From NCBI RefSeq assembly GCF_003627815.1, contig NZ_CP032698.1, positions 3,348,001 through 3,412,000 on the forward strand: DNA of 64,000 nt. Reading direction: 5' to 3'. Below the pieces are notes generated by a model that was not told where the DNA came from, searched no databases, and was given only the letters and a program-made list of their open reading frames with translations. Both the position numbers and the translations under genes were made by a program. Shown here one piece after another: positions 35,714-44,067 of this stretch. The DNA comes from Streptomyces hundungensis. GTDB taxonomy: Bacteria; Actinomycetota; Actinomycetes; Streptomycetales; Streptomycetaceae. Position 1 is the first letter of the stretch, and each line of letters begins with the position of its first letter.

Positions 35714-35864
35714 AGCGCGCGCCACAGCGGGCGCCGCAGCGCCCGTTGCGCCCTGCCGGGCGTCCTGGTGTTGCCCGGTCGCGGCGGCCCCTGCGCGTGG
35801 AGTCGCGGGGTCCAGGACCGGACGGGGGTCGTACTCCTTCCGCCCATGGGCCAGAATGACCTCC

Positions 35865-36542
35865 GTGCCTTTCCTGTTGCTGATCGAGGACGATGACGCC
35901 ATCCGCACGGCCCTCGAACTCTCCCTGTCCCGCCAGGGCCACCGTGTGGCCACCGCGGCGACGGGCGAGGACGGTCTGAAACTGCTGCGCGAGCAGCGGC
36001 CGGACCTGATCGTGCTGGACGTGATGCTGCCCGGGATCGACGGTTTCGAGGTGTGCCGCCGCATCCGGCGCACCGACCAACTGCCGATCATCCTGCTGAC
36101 CGCGCGCAATGACGACATCGACGTGGTGGTGGGCCTGGAGTCCGGCGCCGACGACTATGTGGTCAAGCCGGTCCAGGGGCGGGTCCTCGACGCCCGGATC
36201 CGGGCCGTGCTGCGCCGTGGCGAGCGGGAGGCCACCGACTCGGCGGCGTTCGGCAACGTGGTGATCGACCGGGCCGCGATGACCGTCACCAAGAACGGCG
36301 AGGACCTCCAACTCACCCCCACCGAGCTGCGGTTGCTGCTCGAACTGAGCCGCCGCCCCGGTCAGGCGCTCTCCCGCCAGCAGTTGCTGCGGCTCGTCTG
36401 GGAGCACGACTACCTCGGCGACTCACGGCTCGTCGACGCCTGTGTGCAGCGGCTGCGCGCCAAGGTCGAGGACGTGCCGTCCTCGCCGACGCTGATCCGT
36501 ACGGTCCGTGGTGTGGGCTACCGCCTGGACACCCCCTCGTGA
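35865..36542 (+). CDS. afsQ1: Response regulator AfsQ1 (OmpR family)
   Basis: This 225-aa regulator has a receiver domain (acidic pocket EDDD at 8-11, phospho-acceptor Asp52 in IVLDVMLPG, Thr in LLTAR, Lys in VVKPV) and a winged-helix output domain (about 130-225; LTPTELRLLLELSRRPGQ region). Sequence is nearly identical to my recollection of S. coelicolor AfsQ1. The GTG at 35865 gives the exact family length; CAGAAT 7 nt upstream indicates a leaderless mRNA. It controls sigQ and antibiotic genes and competes with GlnR for nitrogen genes in S. coelicolor. Confidence 0.97.
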   Translation: MPFLLLIEDDDAIRTALELSLSRQGHRVATAATGEDGLKLLREQRPDLIVLDVMLPGIDGFEVCRRIRRTDQLPIILLTARNDDIDVVVGLESGADDYVVKPVQGRVLDARIRAVLRRGEREATDSAAFGNVVIDRAAMTVTKNGEDLQLTPTELRLLLELSRRPGQALSRQQLLRLVWEHDYLGDSRLVDACVQRLRAKVEDVPSSPTLIRTVRGVGYRLDTPS

Positions 36543-36582
36543 AGCTGACGCACCGCCCCCGCACCCCCCACGAGCCCGGCCG

Positions 36583-38088
36583 GTGAAGCGGGCCGTACTC
36601 GCCGGGCTGCGCTGGACCAGTCTGCGGCTGCGTCTGGTCGTCGTGTTCGCGCTCGTCGCGCTGACCGCGGCGGTCTCCGCGTCCGGCATCGCGTACTGGC
36701 TCAACCGCGAGGCCGTCCTGGTCCGTACGCAGGACTCGGCGCTCAACGACTTCCGTCAGGGCATGCAGAACCGCGCCGCCTCGCTGCCGCTCCAGCCGAC
36801 CGAGCACGACCTCCAGGTGTCCGCCAAGCAGATGGCGGACAGCAGCAACTCCCGTTACAACGTGCTGCTCGTGGCGGAACGCGCGCCCGGCAAGCCGATC
36901 GTGGGCGCCTCCGACGTGGACGGCTTCACGCTGGAGGACGTGCCCGCCTCCCTCCAGGAGGCCGTCACCAAGAAGCAGAAGGTCACGGGGAGCAACGCCT
37001 ACCCGTACCACCTGTTCTGGCAGCGGATCACGCTGCACGGGCGCCCGTATCTGGTCGGCGGCACGAAGATCATCGGGGCCGGTCCGACCGGCTACATGCT
37101 GGCCCCGCTCGACCAGGAGCGGCGTGACCTCAACTCCCTTGCCTGGTCGCTCGGCATCGCCACCTTCCTCGCGCTGCTCGCCTCCGCGCTGCTGGCGCAG
37201 GCGGCCGCCACCACCGTGCTGCGGCCGGTGCAGCGCCTCGGGGACGCGGCGCGCAGGCTCGGCGAGGGCAAGCTCGACACCCGGCTGAGGGTGTCCGGCA
37301 CCGATGAACTCGCCGATCTCTCAAGGACGTTCAACCGGACGGCCGAGGCGCTGGAGAAGAAGGTCACCGACATGAGCGCGCGCGAGGAGGCGAGCCGCCG
37401 CTTCGTCGCCGACATGTCGCACGAGCTGCGCACACCACTGACCGCACTGACCGCCGTGGCGGAGGTCCTCGACGAGGAGGAGGACAGCCTCGACCCGATG
37501 ATCGCGCCCGCGGTGCGGCTCGTGGTCTCCGAGACGAGGCGGCTGAACATCCTGGTCGAGAACCTCATGGAGGTCACCCGCTTCGACGCGGGCACCGCCC
37601 GGCTGGTCCTGGACGACGTGGACATCGCAGACCAGATCACCGCCTGCATCGACACCCGGGCCTGGCTGGACGCCGTCGAACTCGACGCCGAGCGCGGCAT
37701 CATGGCCCGGCTCGACCCGCGCCGCCTGGACGTGATCCTCGCCAACCTGATCGGCAACGCCCTCAAGCACGGCGGCTCCCCGGTGCGGGTCTCGGTCCGC
37801 GTCGAGGGCGAGGAGCTGGTGATCGCGGTACGCGACCACGGGCCCGGCATCCCCGAGGACGTACTGCCGCACGTCTTCGACCGGTTCTACAAGGCCAGCG
37901 CCTCGCGGCCGCGTTCGGAGGGCAGCGGGCTCGGCCTGTCCATCGCGATGGAGAACGCGCACATCCACGGCGGTGACATCACCGCCACCAACTCCCCCGA
38001 AGGCGGCGCCGTGTTCGTGCTGCGGCTGCCGCTGGACGCCACCGAGCCGGCCACCCCCGAGACGCCGGAAGGAGACGCGGCGCAGTGA
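36583..38088 (+). CDS. afsQ2: Sensor histidine kinase AfsQ2
   Basis: This 501-aa kinase has one helix at about 15-37, an extracytoplasmic sensor loop (about 40-180), a second helix (about 185-212), HAMP (about 213-265), HisKA with the phospho-His in DMSHELRTPL, and a HATPase domain (NLIGNALKHGG N-box, DHGPGIP G1, EGSGLGLS G2). It phosphorylates AfsQ1. The GTG at 36583 lies 41 bp after the afsQ1 stop and sets the basic start VKRAVLAGLRW; the GTG overlapping the afsQ1 stop is out of frame. Confidence 0.95.
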   Translation: MKRAVLAGLRWTSLRLRLVVVFALVALTAAVSASGIAYWLNREAVLVRTQDSALNDFRQGMQNRAASLPLQPTEHDLQVSAKQMADSSNSRYNVLLVAERAPGKPIVGASDVDGFTLEDVPASLQEAVTKKQKVTGSNAYPYHLFWQRITLHGRPYLVGGTKIIGAGPTGYMLAPLDQERRDLNSLAWSLGIATFLALLASALLAQAAATTVLRPVQRLGDAARRLGEGKLDTRLRVSGTDELADLSRTFNRTAEALEKKVTDMSAREEASRRFVADMSHELRTPLTALTAVAEVLDEEEDSLDPMIAPAVRLVVSETRRLNILVENLMEVTRFDAGTARLVLDDVDIADQITACIDTRAWLDAVELDAERGIMARLDPRRLDVILANLIGNALKHGGSPVRVSVRVEGEELVIAVRDHGPGIPEDVLPHVFDRFYKASASRPRSEGSGLGLSIAMENAHIHGGDITATNSPEGGAVFVLRLPLDATEPATPETPEGDAAQ

Positions 38089-38708
38089 GAGGACTCCGTC
38101 GCCGGGCAGCCGTCGCGCTGGCCGGTCTGCTGACGCTGGCCACCGCCGCCACCGGCTGCGGCATCCGGCCCACCTCGGTCCCCGTCGACGCGGGCCCGGC
38201 GCCCTCCCGGGTGCCGTGCGAGGTGCCGGACAACGCGATCGCCCCGCAGTTCGAGGGCGTCACCATCCAGGTCCAACTGGTGTGCGGGGCGCAGCTCGTC
38301 ACGGCCCAGCGGTCGGTACGCATCGCGGAGAACAGGGGCGCCCAGGACCGGCTCCGCTTCGCGCAGACGCTGCTCGACGAACTCATCGCCCAGCCGTCGG
38401 GCGACGAGAAGGACGCCGGGTTCACCACCGAGGTCAAGGGCCCGCTCACCGTCACCGCGGCCCGGTCGAACGACCCGGCGGGCACGCTGCGCCTCAGCCG
38501 CGCCCCGGAGTCCCTGTCCGCGCTCGCGCTGTCGCAGCTGGTGTGCACCTACGCGGAGAACATGCCGTCGGCGCCCGGCACCCAGCAGGTGGTGCTCGGC
38601 GGCCCCGGCGAGGATCCGGCCCGCGGCTACACCTGCACCGCGGAGATGAAGTCCCGCCCGGACAGCGCGGCCACCCTCGGCGAGATTCCCCGCCCCAGCC
38701 GCACCTAG
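38085..38708 (+). CDS. Lipoprotein of the afsQ operon
   Basis: This 207-aa lipoprotein starts at a GTG that overlaps the afsQ2 stop (GTGA), showing translational coupling. The signal peptide ends in a lipobox-like ATGC with Cys at about residue 24. The mature part is 180 residues with four Cys and GerMN-like character (VTIQVQLVCGAQLV, FAQTLLDELI); the assignment to GerMN is tentative. The same gene follows afsQ2 in S. coelicolor (recalled SCO4905). It may help AfsQ2 sense the envelope. Confidence 0.85.
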   Translation: MRGLRRRAAVALAGLLTLATAATGCGIRPTSVPVDAGPAPSRVPCEVPDNAIAPQFEGVTIQVQLVCGAQLVTAQRSVRIAENRGAQDRLRFAQTLLDELIAQPSGDEKDAGFTTEVKGPLTVTAARSNDPAGTLRLSRAPESLSALALSQLVCTYAENMPSAPGTQQVVLGGPGEDPARGYTCTAEMKSRPDSAATLGEIPRPSRT

Positions 38709-38777
38709 CGCACGGCCCGGACCGAATCACCCGGCCCGGGCGGAACCGTTCCCACCGCACGCCGCGTCTTGGGGGGC

Positions 38778-39428
38778 GTGCAGCAGCGTCATGGTCAGGA
38801 CGGCAGCGCCGTCATCCGGTTCCGCGCGGTGGGGTGGGTCCTCCTCCTCGCGCATCTGCTGCTCGTGGCGTGGATCTCGCTGAGACCCCGGGACGTGATG
38901 TGGGTGACGGCCACCAATCTGACGCCGTTCGCCGGCATCAGGGCCGACCTCGCGCTCGGCCCGCTCCAGGCCGCCCACCGGATCGGCGAGGGCCTACTGC
39001 TGCTCGCCCCGCTGGGGGTGCTGCTCCCGATGGCGGGCGGCCGGCTGCACGTCTCCCCGCTGGCTTCCCTGGTACGCACCGTCCTGTCCGGCGCGCTGAT
39101 CTCGCTCGGCATCACCCTGATGCAGACGGCCGTGCCCGGCCAGGTCCCCGATGTGGACGCGCTGCTCCTGAACACCGCGGGCGTGGCGCTGGCCCATCTC
39201 GCGGTGGTGCCGGCGGGTCGGCGGGGCCTGCGCCGCAGGAACGAGGGCGAGCACCGCGCGCCCCTCCTTGCGGAGGAGCCTCCTCAGGGACGTACCCCGA
39301 CAAATCCCAGGGTCGCCACAGCCCCCTGGGCCGACGCCGGGGCGACGGCCCGGCGGGAGTATGGAGGCATCGCGAGGGAGCCCGACCGAAGCGGCTCCCC
39401 CCTCCAGCTCCGAAGGAGCCTGCCATGA
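38778..39428 (+). CDS. VanZ-like membrane protein
   Basis: This 216-aa protein has four helices (about 17-38, 72-92, 104-122 and 130-150) and the VanZ-like pattern WISLRPRDV, then NLTPF, and IGEGLLLLAPLGVLLP. The tail of about 70 residues is charged and disordered. VanZ-type proteins are linked to resistance to lipoglycopeptides but often have unknown roles. The GTG at 38778 has a G-rich sequence upstream. The stop overlaps the ATG of the PspC gene (ATGA). Confidence 0.8.
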   Translation: MQQRHGQDGSAVIRFRAVGWVLLLAHLLLVAWISLRPRDVMWVTATNLTPFAGIRADLALGPLQAAHRIGEGLLLLAPLGVLLPMAGGRLHVSPLASLVRTVLSGALISLGITLMQTAVPGQVPDVDALLLNTAGVALAHLAVVPAGRRGLRRRNEGEHRAPLLAEEPPQGRTPTNPRVATAPWADAGATARREYGGIAREPDRSGSPLQLRRSLP

Positions 39429-39628
39429 GCGCCCCTCTTGTCCGCCCGACCGAAGGCCGCCGGATCGGCGGGGTGTGCGCAGCGCTGGCCCGGCGCTTCG
39501 GCACCTCCGCCACCACGATGCGGATCATCTTCCTCGTCTCGTGCCTGCTGCCGGGACCGCAGTTCCTGGTCTATCTGGCGATGTGGGCGCTGATCCCGGG
39601 TGAGAAGTCGCCGCGCGCCGCCTGGTAG
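39425..39628 (+). CDS. PspC-domain small membrane protein
   Basis: This 67-aa protein is essentially one PspC domain: RPTEGRRIGGVCAALARRFG at the start, then a hydrophobic helix (about 33-60) ending ALIPGEK. PspC proteins take part in envelope stress responses. AAGGAG lies 6 nt before the ATG, and the ATG overlaps the VanZ stop. The gene end runs into a 26-bp tandem repeat. Confidence 0.88.
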   Translation: MSAPLVRPTEGRRIGGVCAALARRFGTSATTMRIIFLVSCLLPGPQFLVYLAMWALIPGEKSPRAAW

Positions 39629-39695
39629 TTCACTCCCCGAGGGCCGCCTCGTAGTTCAATTCCCCGAGGGCCGCCGGTAGTTCACTCCCCGAGGG
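39625..39695. repeat. 26-bp tandem repeat, 2.7 copies
   Basis: GTAGTTCACTCCCCGAGGGC and the next six bases start at 39625, 39651 and 39677. The first copy contains the PspC stop codon and the third contains the stop codon of the convergent lipoprotein gene. Looks like recent duplication of a gene end. Confidence 0.75.
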
Positions 39696-40488
39696 TTCGG
39701 GCGAGCTTGTCGAGCTGGCGGTCTGCGATGTCGTGTGGCACGGCGACCGTCGTCGGCGCCCGCCCGGACAGGTCGATCGCCATGAACCGCACGATGGTGG
39801 CGCCCCGGCGCACCACGACGAGGTGCACGGGGGCGGGCGCGCCCTGGCCGGTCGCGGTCGCCGTCCAGCTCACCGACTCCTCGCCGCGCACCGCGTAGGG
39901 CGCCGCGCGCACGTCCTGGTAGGCGGCCCGGTGGCCGTCGAGGAGTGTGCCGAAGGCCGTGCCGCAGCGGGCCAGTGCCGTTTTCAGCCGCGCGATCAGG
40001 CGCCGGGCGTCCGGCGGGGCGTAGGCGGACAGGGAGGCCGACACCGCGAGACCGGGGTGCCGGCGCGCGCCGAGGCCCCGGCTCACGGTCGCGCGGGCCC
40101 GGTCGTCGGGAGCCCCGCCCATCACCTCGGCGAGCGGCGCGCAGGCGGCGCGGTCGGCCCGCGGCACGCCCTCGGCGTCGGGCGCGGGTGCGCCGGAGAG
40201 CTCGTAACCCGGCACGTCACCCGCCGCGAGGACGGCCCGTTCCAGGCCGGTCGGCGCCGGGGCGGACGAGGCCCGAACGCCCGGCGCCCGGGCGGTGTCC
40301 GGACCGGCGGGGCCGTCCGGCGCGGGAACGCAGGCCACGGCCGCGAGCAGCGCGGCGAGGGTGAGCACGGTCGTCCGGATGAACATCGACGCCCGGTTGA
40401 ACACCGACGCCCGGATGAACACCGTCGTCCGGTTGGGCACGGTCGCCCGGGCGGACACCGTCGCTCGGGCGCACGCCTTCGGACGCAT
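39682..40488 (-). CDS. Putative lipoprotein with repeat-expanded N-terminus
   Basis: This 268-aa protein has a lipobox-like LLAAVAC and a mature region of about 215 residues with two Cys pairs and no recognised domain. The residues before the hydrophobic signal core are made by 18-bp DNA repeats (units such as ATVPNR, TTVFIR, ASVFNR, ASMFIR). The ATG at 40488 has AGGG 8 nt upstream; the internal ATG at 40386 would give a 234-aa protein with a normal short signal peptide, and is the likely ancestral start. Confidence 0.7.
   Translation of the reverse strand: MRPKACARATVSARATVPNRTTVFIRASVFNRASMFIRTTVLTLAALLAAVACVPAPDGPAGPDTARAPGVRASSAPAPTGLERAVLAAGDVPGYELSGAPAPDAEGVPRADRAACAPLAEVMGGAPDDRARATVSRGLGARRHPGLAVSASLSAYAPPDARRLIARLKTALARCGTAFGTLLDGHRAAYQDVRAAPYAVRGEESVSWTATATGQGAPAPVHLVVVRRGATIVRFMAIDLSGRAPTTVAVPHDIADRQLDKLARTLGE
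40363..40470. repeat. 18-bp minisatellite, six units
   Basis: Degenerate 18-bp units (for example GAACACCGACGCCCGGAT at 40399 and GAACACCGTCGTCCGGTT at 40417) lie in frame inside the lipoprotein signal region, adding 6 residues per unit. Confidence 0.75.
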
Positions 40489-40511
40489 GATCAGGACCCT
40501 ACTCAGACACC

Positions 40512-40550
40512 GTCGGGGCGCACACCCGGCTCACGGGTGTGCGCCCCGAC
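40512..40550 (-). terminator. Terminator of the small secreted protein gene
   Basis: A perfect 17-bp stem (GTCGGGGCGCACACCCG and its complement) with a 5-nt loop lies 15 bp past the stop of the gene at 40566-40877. Confidence 0.8.
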
Positions 40551-40565
40551 GGGGGTGCGCGGCGG

Positions 40566-40877
40566 TCAGCCGGTGAGGCCGCCGCCGGGCAGGCCCGCGC
40601 CGCTCGTGAGGTTGCTCGCCACGGGGCCGGTCGGCAGTCCGCCGAGCAGGCTGCCCACCGGGTCCGTGGGCGCCTTCTTCTGCTGCTGGCCGGTCAGCGC
40701 CTCGGGGGAGGCCGCGGGCACCACCTTGGAGACGGTGCCGAGCGGGGTGCCGGCGGCCACGGTCGACAGCGCACCCAGGGCCGGGAGCGCGGGTGCGGCG
40801 GACGCCGTTCCGGCGGCAGCGGCGGCGAAGGCGGCACCGAGGGCAACGACACCGAGCGTCTTGGGGGACTGCTTCAT
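40566..40877 (-). CDS. Small secreted protein of unknown function
   Basis: This 103-aa protein has a clear signal peptide (MKQSPKTLGVVALGAAF, cleavage near ASA-APAL, residue 28). The mature part of about 75 residues is Gly/Leu/Pro-rich with repeated LG/LPG turns. AAGGA lies 10 nt before the ATG. It resembles the product of 33071-33475 in layout. The low-complexity mature region suggests a cell-surface or spore-coat-like role, but no family is recognised. Confidence 0.72.
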   Translation of the reverse strand: MKQSPKTLGVVALGAAFAAAAAGTASAAPALPALGALSTVAAGTPLGTVSKVVPAASPEALTGQQQKKAPTDPVGSLLGGLPTGPVASNLTSGAGLPGGGLTG

Positions 40878-40954
40878 CAGAAATTCGTCCTTGGGGTGGG
40901 AAAGGTGAGCGGCTCGCCAAGGTAGTCAGCGGACCACCCGGGCCGCAAACATGC

Positions 40955-40990
40955 GAAAACGGCCGGGCGTTCACACGCCCGGCCGTTTTC
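40955..40990. terminator. Bidirectional terminator of add
   Basis: A perfect 16-bp stem (GAAAACGGCCGGGCGT and its complement) with a TCAC loop gives TTTTC on both strands; it lies 12 bp past the add stop. Confidence 0.88.
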
Positions 40991-41002
40991 CTATACCTAA
41001 GA

Positions 41003-42157
41003 TCAGCCGCCCGCGGCCGCAGAACCGCTGGTCGTGGCGGTCTGCTGGAACAGCCATTCGGACTTCAACTCGGCGTATCCGGGCTTGATCACGTCATTGA
41101 TCATGGCCAGTCGTTCATCGAAAGGAATGAATGCTGATTTCATCGCATTGACTGTGAACCACTGCATGTCTTCGAGCGTGTAGCCGAACGCATTCGTCAG
41201 GTGCTCGAATTCCTGGCTCATGCTGGTGCCCGACATCAGCCGGTTGTCCGTGTTCACGGTCGCCCGGAAGTGCAGCTTGCGCAGCAGCCCGATGGGGTGC
41301 TCGGCGTAGGAGGTCGCGGCCCCCGTCTGGAGGTTGGACGTGGGGCACATCTCCAGCGGGATCCGCTTGTCCCGTACGTACGAGGCGAGCCGGCCCAGCT
41401 TCACCGTACCGTCCTCGGCGACCTCGATGTCGTCGATGATGCGCACCCCGTGGCCGAGCCGGTCGGCGCCGCACCACTGGAGCGCCTGCCAGATCGACGG
41501 CAGACCGAAGGCCTCGCCCGCGTGGATGGTGAAGTGGTTGTTCTCGCGCTTGAGGTACTCGAAGGCGTCGAGGTGGCGGGTGGGCGGGAAGCCGGCCTCG
41601 GCGCCCGCGATGTCGAAGCCGACGACGCCCGAGTCCCGGTAGGAGTTGGCCAGTTCGGCGATCTCCAGGGCGCGGGCCGCGTGCCGCATCGCGGTGAGCA
41701 GCGCGCCGACCCGGATGCGGTGGCCATTGGCGCGGGCCCGCCGTTCGCCTTCTCGGAAGCCCTCGTTGACGGCCTCGACGACCTCTTCGAGGGTGAGGCC
41801 CTGTTCCAGGTGCTGCTCGGGCGCGTAGCGCACCTCGGCGTAGACGACGCCGTCCTCGGCGAGGTCCTCGGCGCACTCGGCGGCGACCCGGAAGAGCGCG
41901 TCGCGGGTCTGCATGACGGCGCAGGTGTGCGCGAAGGTCTCCAAGTACCGTTCCAGGGAGCCCGAGTCGGCGGCTTCACGGAACCAGATGCCGAGCTTGT
42001 CGGCCTCGGTCTCGGGCAGTGAGGTGTATCCGGTCGCTCGGGCGATGTCGATGATGGTCCCGGGACGCAGACCCCCGTCGAGGTGGTCGTGGAGCAGCAC
42101 CTTCGGGGCACGGCTGATCTGATCCGGGCTGGGTACGGATGCGGTCTGGCTCGTCAT
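41003..42157 (-). CDS. add: Adenosine deaminase
   Basis: This 384-aa zinc enzyme deaminates (deoxy)adenosine to (deoxy)inosine, feeding PNP. Active-site motifs: HDHLDGG (zinc His pair), FTIHAGE with the proton-shuttling Glu, and HGVRI. The usual NTDDP motif reads NTDNR, which I also associate with actinobacterial members; the first Asp is kept. The ATG is preceded by TAGAGT at 6 nt, so the mRNA is probably leaderless. The palindrome CTACGCGCGTAG lies 4 nt upstream of that -10 box, arranged as for deoC. Confidence 0.96.
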   Translation of the reverse strand: MTSQTASVPSPDQISRAPKVLLHDHLDGGLRPGTIIDIARATGYTSLPETEADKLGIWFREAADSGSLERYLETFAHTCAVMQTRDALFRVAAECAEDLAEDGVVYAEVRYAPEQHLEQGLTLEEVVEAVNEGFREGERRARANGHRIRVGALLTAMRHAARALEIAELANSYRDSGVVGFDIAGAEAGFPPTRHLDAFEYLKRENNHFTIHAGEAFGLPSIWQALQWCGADRLGHGVRIIDDIEVAEDGTVKLGRLASYVRDKRIPLEMCPTSNLQTGAATSYAEHPIGLLRKLHFRATVNTDNRLMSGTSMSQEFEHLTNAFGYTLEDMQWFTVNAMKSAFIPFDERLAMINDVIKPGYAELKSEWLFQQTATTSGSAAAGG

Positions 42158-42173
42158 CTGCGCACTCTAATCC

Positions 42174-42185
42174 CTACGCGCGTAG
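42174..42185. promoter_or_regulatory. Nucleoside-regulon palindrome CTACGCGCGTAG (add)
   Basis: A perfect copy between -35 and -10 of the add promoter. It also lies about 85 bp upstream of the divergent alpha/beta hydrolase gene, which may share the control. Confidence 0.75.
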
Positions 42186-42271
42186 ATCGCCCGGCGTACG
42201 GACGCCGTCGATACGTAACAGTGACCGCGCGGACGGGTGGCGTACACCTCCACTTCTGAGACTGTTCTGCC

Positions 42272-43036
42272 ATGGCACAGCATGCGATTCCCCTGCCTGC
42301 TGCCCGGCTGGGACGGGCCGTCGGCGCGACCGGCGCCGGCGCGACGGTCAGCGGCGTGGTCCTCGTGCTCCCCGACGGCGACCCCGTCTCGGCACGCCGG
42401 CCCTCCCCCCTCGCGTACGCGGCCGCGCTGCCGCTGGCCCGCCGGTTGGCGCGGGACGGCGGCCCGGAGGGTCTCGTGGCGCACGCGGTGCACTACCGCG
42501 GCCGGGGCTGGAACGGCGGCGACGCCCGGCTCGCCACGGACGCCGAATGGGCCGCGGACGAGGTCGTACGGCGCTACGGGGACGTGCCGGTGTGTCTGGC
42601 CGGGCACGGCATGGGCGGCCGGGCCGCGCTGCGGGCGGCGGGCCATCCGGCGGTCAACTCCGTTCTGGCGCTCGCCCCTTGGATCCCCGACGACGACGTG
42701 GCCGCCGACCCCGAGCCGGTGAAACAGCTGGTGGGCCGGCGGGTGATGATCGTGCACGGGACCAATGACGCGCGCACCGACCCCGAGCTGTCCTACCGGC
42801 TCGCCGAGCGCGCCAAGAAGGCCAACCGGGACACCTGCCGCTTCGAGGTCCACTCCGACGGCCACTCGATGCGCCAGCACCGGCTCGAAGTCCACGCGCT
42901 CGCCGTCGACTTCGTCTTCGGCACCCTGTTCTCGCGCCCGTACGCCCGCCCGGTCACGGACGCGTTCGCCGCGCCGCCGCCCCTGGGGCTCCGCATGCCG
43001 CTGGCTTCCGGTTTCGGCAAGTCCCTTCAGCGATAG
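42272..43036 (+). CDS. Alpha/beta-hydrolase-fold protein with altered nucleophile elbow
   Basis: This 254-aa protein has the alpha/beta-hydrolase layout: HYRGRGWNGG near residue 73, the elbow LAGHGMGGRAAL near 110, an acid in VHGTNDARTDP near 165 and His in SDGHSM near 205. The nucleophile position of GxSxG is Gly (GHGMG), so a serine-hydrolase reaction is not expected. It may have lost catalysis or use another residue. It is divergent from add and convergent with the LysR gene. Confidence 0.82.
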   Translation: MAQHAIPLPAARLGRAVGATGAGATVSGVVLVLPDGDPVSARRPSPLAYAAALPLARRLARDGGPEGLVAHAVHYRGRGWNGGDARLATDAEWAADEVVRRYGDVPVCLAGHGMGGRAALRAAGHPAVNSVLALAPWIPDDDVAADPEPVKQLVGRRVMIVHGTNDARTDPELSYRLAERAKKANRDTCRFEVHSDGHSMRQHRLEVHALAVDFVFGTLFSRPYARPVTDAFAAPPPLGLRMPLASGFGKSLQR

Positions 43037-43041
43037 GCGAG

Positions 43042-43974
43042 TTACTCGGGGATCAGCTTTCCCCGGCGGGACAGCAGAAAGGCCTTGAAGGCGGCCACCG
43101 GCGGGGTGTCCGGGTGGCCGTCCAGCCAGGCCACCCCGATCTCGCGCACCGCGCGCGGGGCGGTGACGGTCAGCTCGACCACGCCCGGCCGGGCCACCGC
43201 GGGCGGCGGGAGCAGCGCCACGCCGAGCCCGGCCGCGACCAGGCCGCGCAACGTCTCGGCCTCCTCGCCCTCGAAGGCGATGCGCGGCGCGAACCCGGCT
43301 TCGGCGCACAGGTCGTCGGTGATGCGGCGCAGTCCGTAGCCCGGCTCCAGGGTCACGAAGGTCTCGTCGGCGGCCTCCGCCAGCCGCACCCGCTTGCGGC
43401 TCGCGAGCCGGTGGTCGTCGGGGACCACCAGACGCAGCCGCTGTTCGTCCAGGCGCCGGGCCGCGAGGTCCGGCGCGTCGGGCACGGGCGAGGTCAGACA
43501 GAGATCGAGCTCCCCCGCGCGCAGCCGCTCGATCATCGCCTCGCCGTAGTTCTGTACGAGGGTGAAGCGGACGCGGGGGTGGTCGACGCGGAAGGCGCGG
43601 ATGAGGCCCGGCACGGTCTCCGAACCCATGGTGTGCAGAAACCCGAAGGCGACCTTGCCGGTGCCCGGGTCGGCGTCCGCGCGCACCGATTCCGCGGCCC
43701 GGCCCACCTCGGCGAGGGCCCGCTCGGCGGAGCCGAGGAAGGTGCGGCCCGCGGCGGTCAGCGCGACGGTGCGGCCCTTGCGTGCGAACAGGGCGACGCC
43801 CAGGTCCTCTTCGAGGCGGACCATGGCGCGCGACAGGGTCGACTGAGGCACGCCCAGTTCATGGGCGGCGCGGGTCACATGCTCGTGGCGGGCCACCCCG
43901 GCGAAGTAGGCGAGGCGCGGCGCGAGCGCCATCGCGGCGTCCTCCATGGATTCTTCGTAACTGTTCGATGACAC
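43042..43974 (-). CDS. LysR-family transcriptional regulator
   Basis: This 310-aa regulator has an N-terminal HTH (VARHEHVTRAAHELGVPQST, LSRAMVRLEEDLG) and a substrate-binding domain (about 105-300) that begins VAFGFLHTMGSETVPGL. The GTG at 43974 has GAGG 5 nt upstream; the ATG at 43947 is a weaker alternative giving 301 aa. It is divergent from an MFS exporter, the usual arrangement for a LysR activator and its target; the 93-bp gap contains TGCATTGGACGCA, which fits a T-N11-A LysR box. Confidence 0.9.
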   Translation of the reverse strand: MSSNSYEESMEDAAMALAPRLAYFAGVARHEHVTRAAHELGVPQSTLSRAMVRLEEDLGVALFARKGRTVALTAAGRTFLGSAERALAEVGRAAESVRADADPGTGKVAFGFLHTMGSETVPGLIRAFRVDHPRVRFTLVQNYGEAMIERLRAGELDLCLTSPVPDAPDLAARRLDEQRLRLVVPDDHRLASRKRVRLAEAADETFVTLEPGYGLRRITDDLCAEAGFAPRIAFEGEEAETLRGLVAAGLGVALLPPPAVARPGVVELTVTAPRAVREIGVAWLDGHPDTPPVAAFKAFLLSRRGKLIPE

Positions 43975-44067
43975 GCGCGCCTCTGACCTCGACTGATGCA
44001 GCAGTGGATCGATTGTCGCCCATCTGTGCATTGGACGCATAAACGCAGGCAGGCCTACGGTTTCGAC

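Larger units (their letters stand above)
35463..35720. repeat. 102-bp tandem repeat between sigQ and afsQ1
   Basis: Units begin at 35463, 35565 and 35667 with the same ATGGGGTTGTCCGTCGACTG start. Copies 1 and 2 are nearly identical over all 102 bp; copy 3 diverges after about 45 bp and contains an additional GTCAC. The gap of 476 bp contains no gene; short open frames across it merely repeat with the DNA. Confidence 0.9.

Noticed and set aside
35463..35720. CRISPR-like array between sigQ and afsQ1
   Set aside because: The 102-bp units are directly adjacent with no unique spacers and no cas genes; it is a tandem duplication of promoter DNA.
35263..35859. A gene encoding a repeat protein in the sigQ-afsQ1 gap
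   Set aside because: The repeated peptide simply follows the 102-bp DNA repeat in all frames; there is no start site with a ribosome binding site and it overlaps the control boxes.
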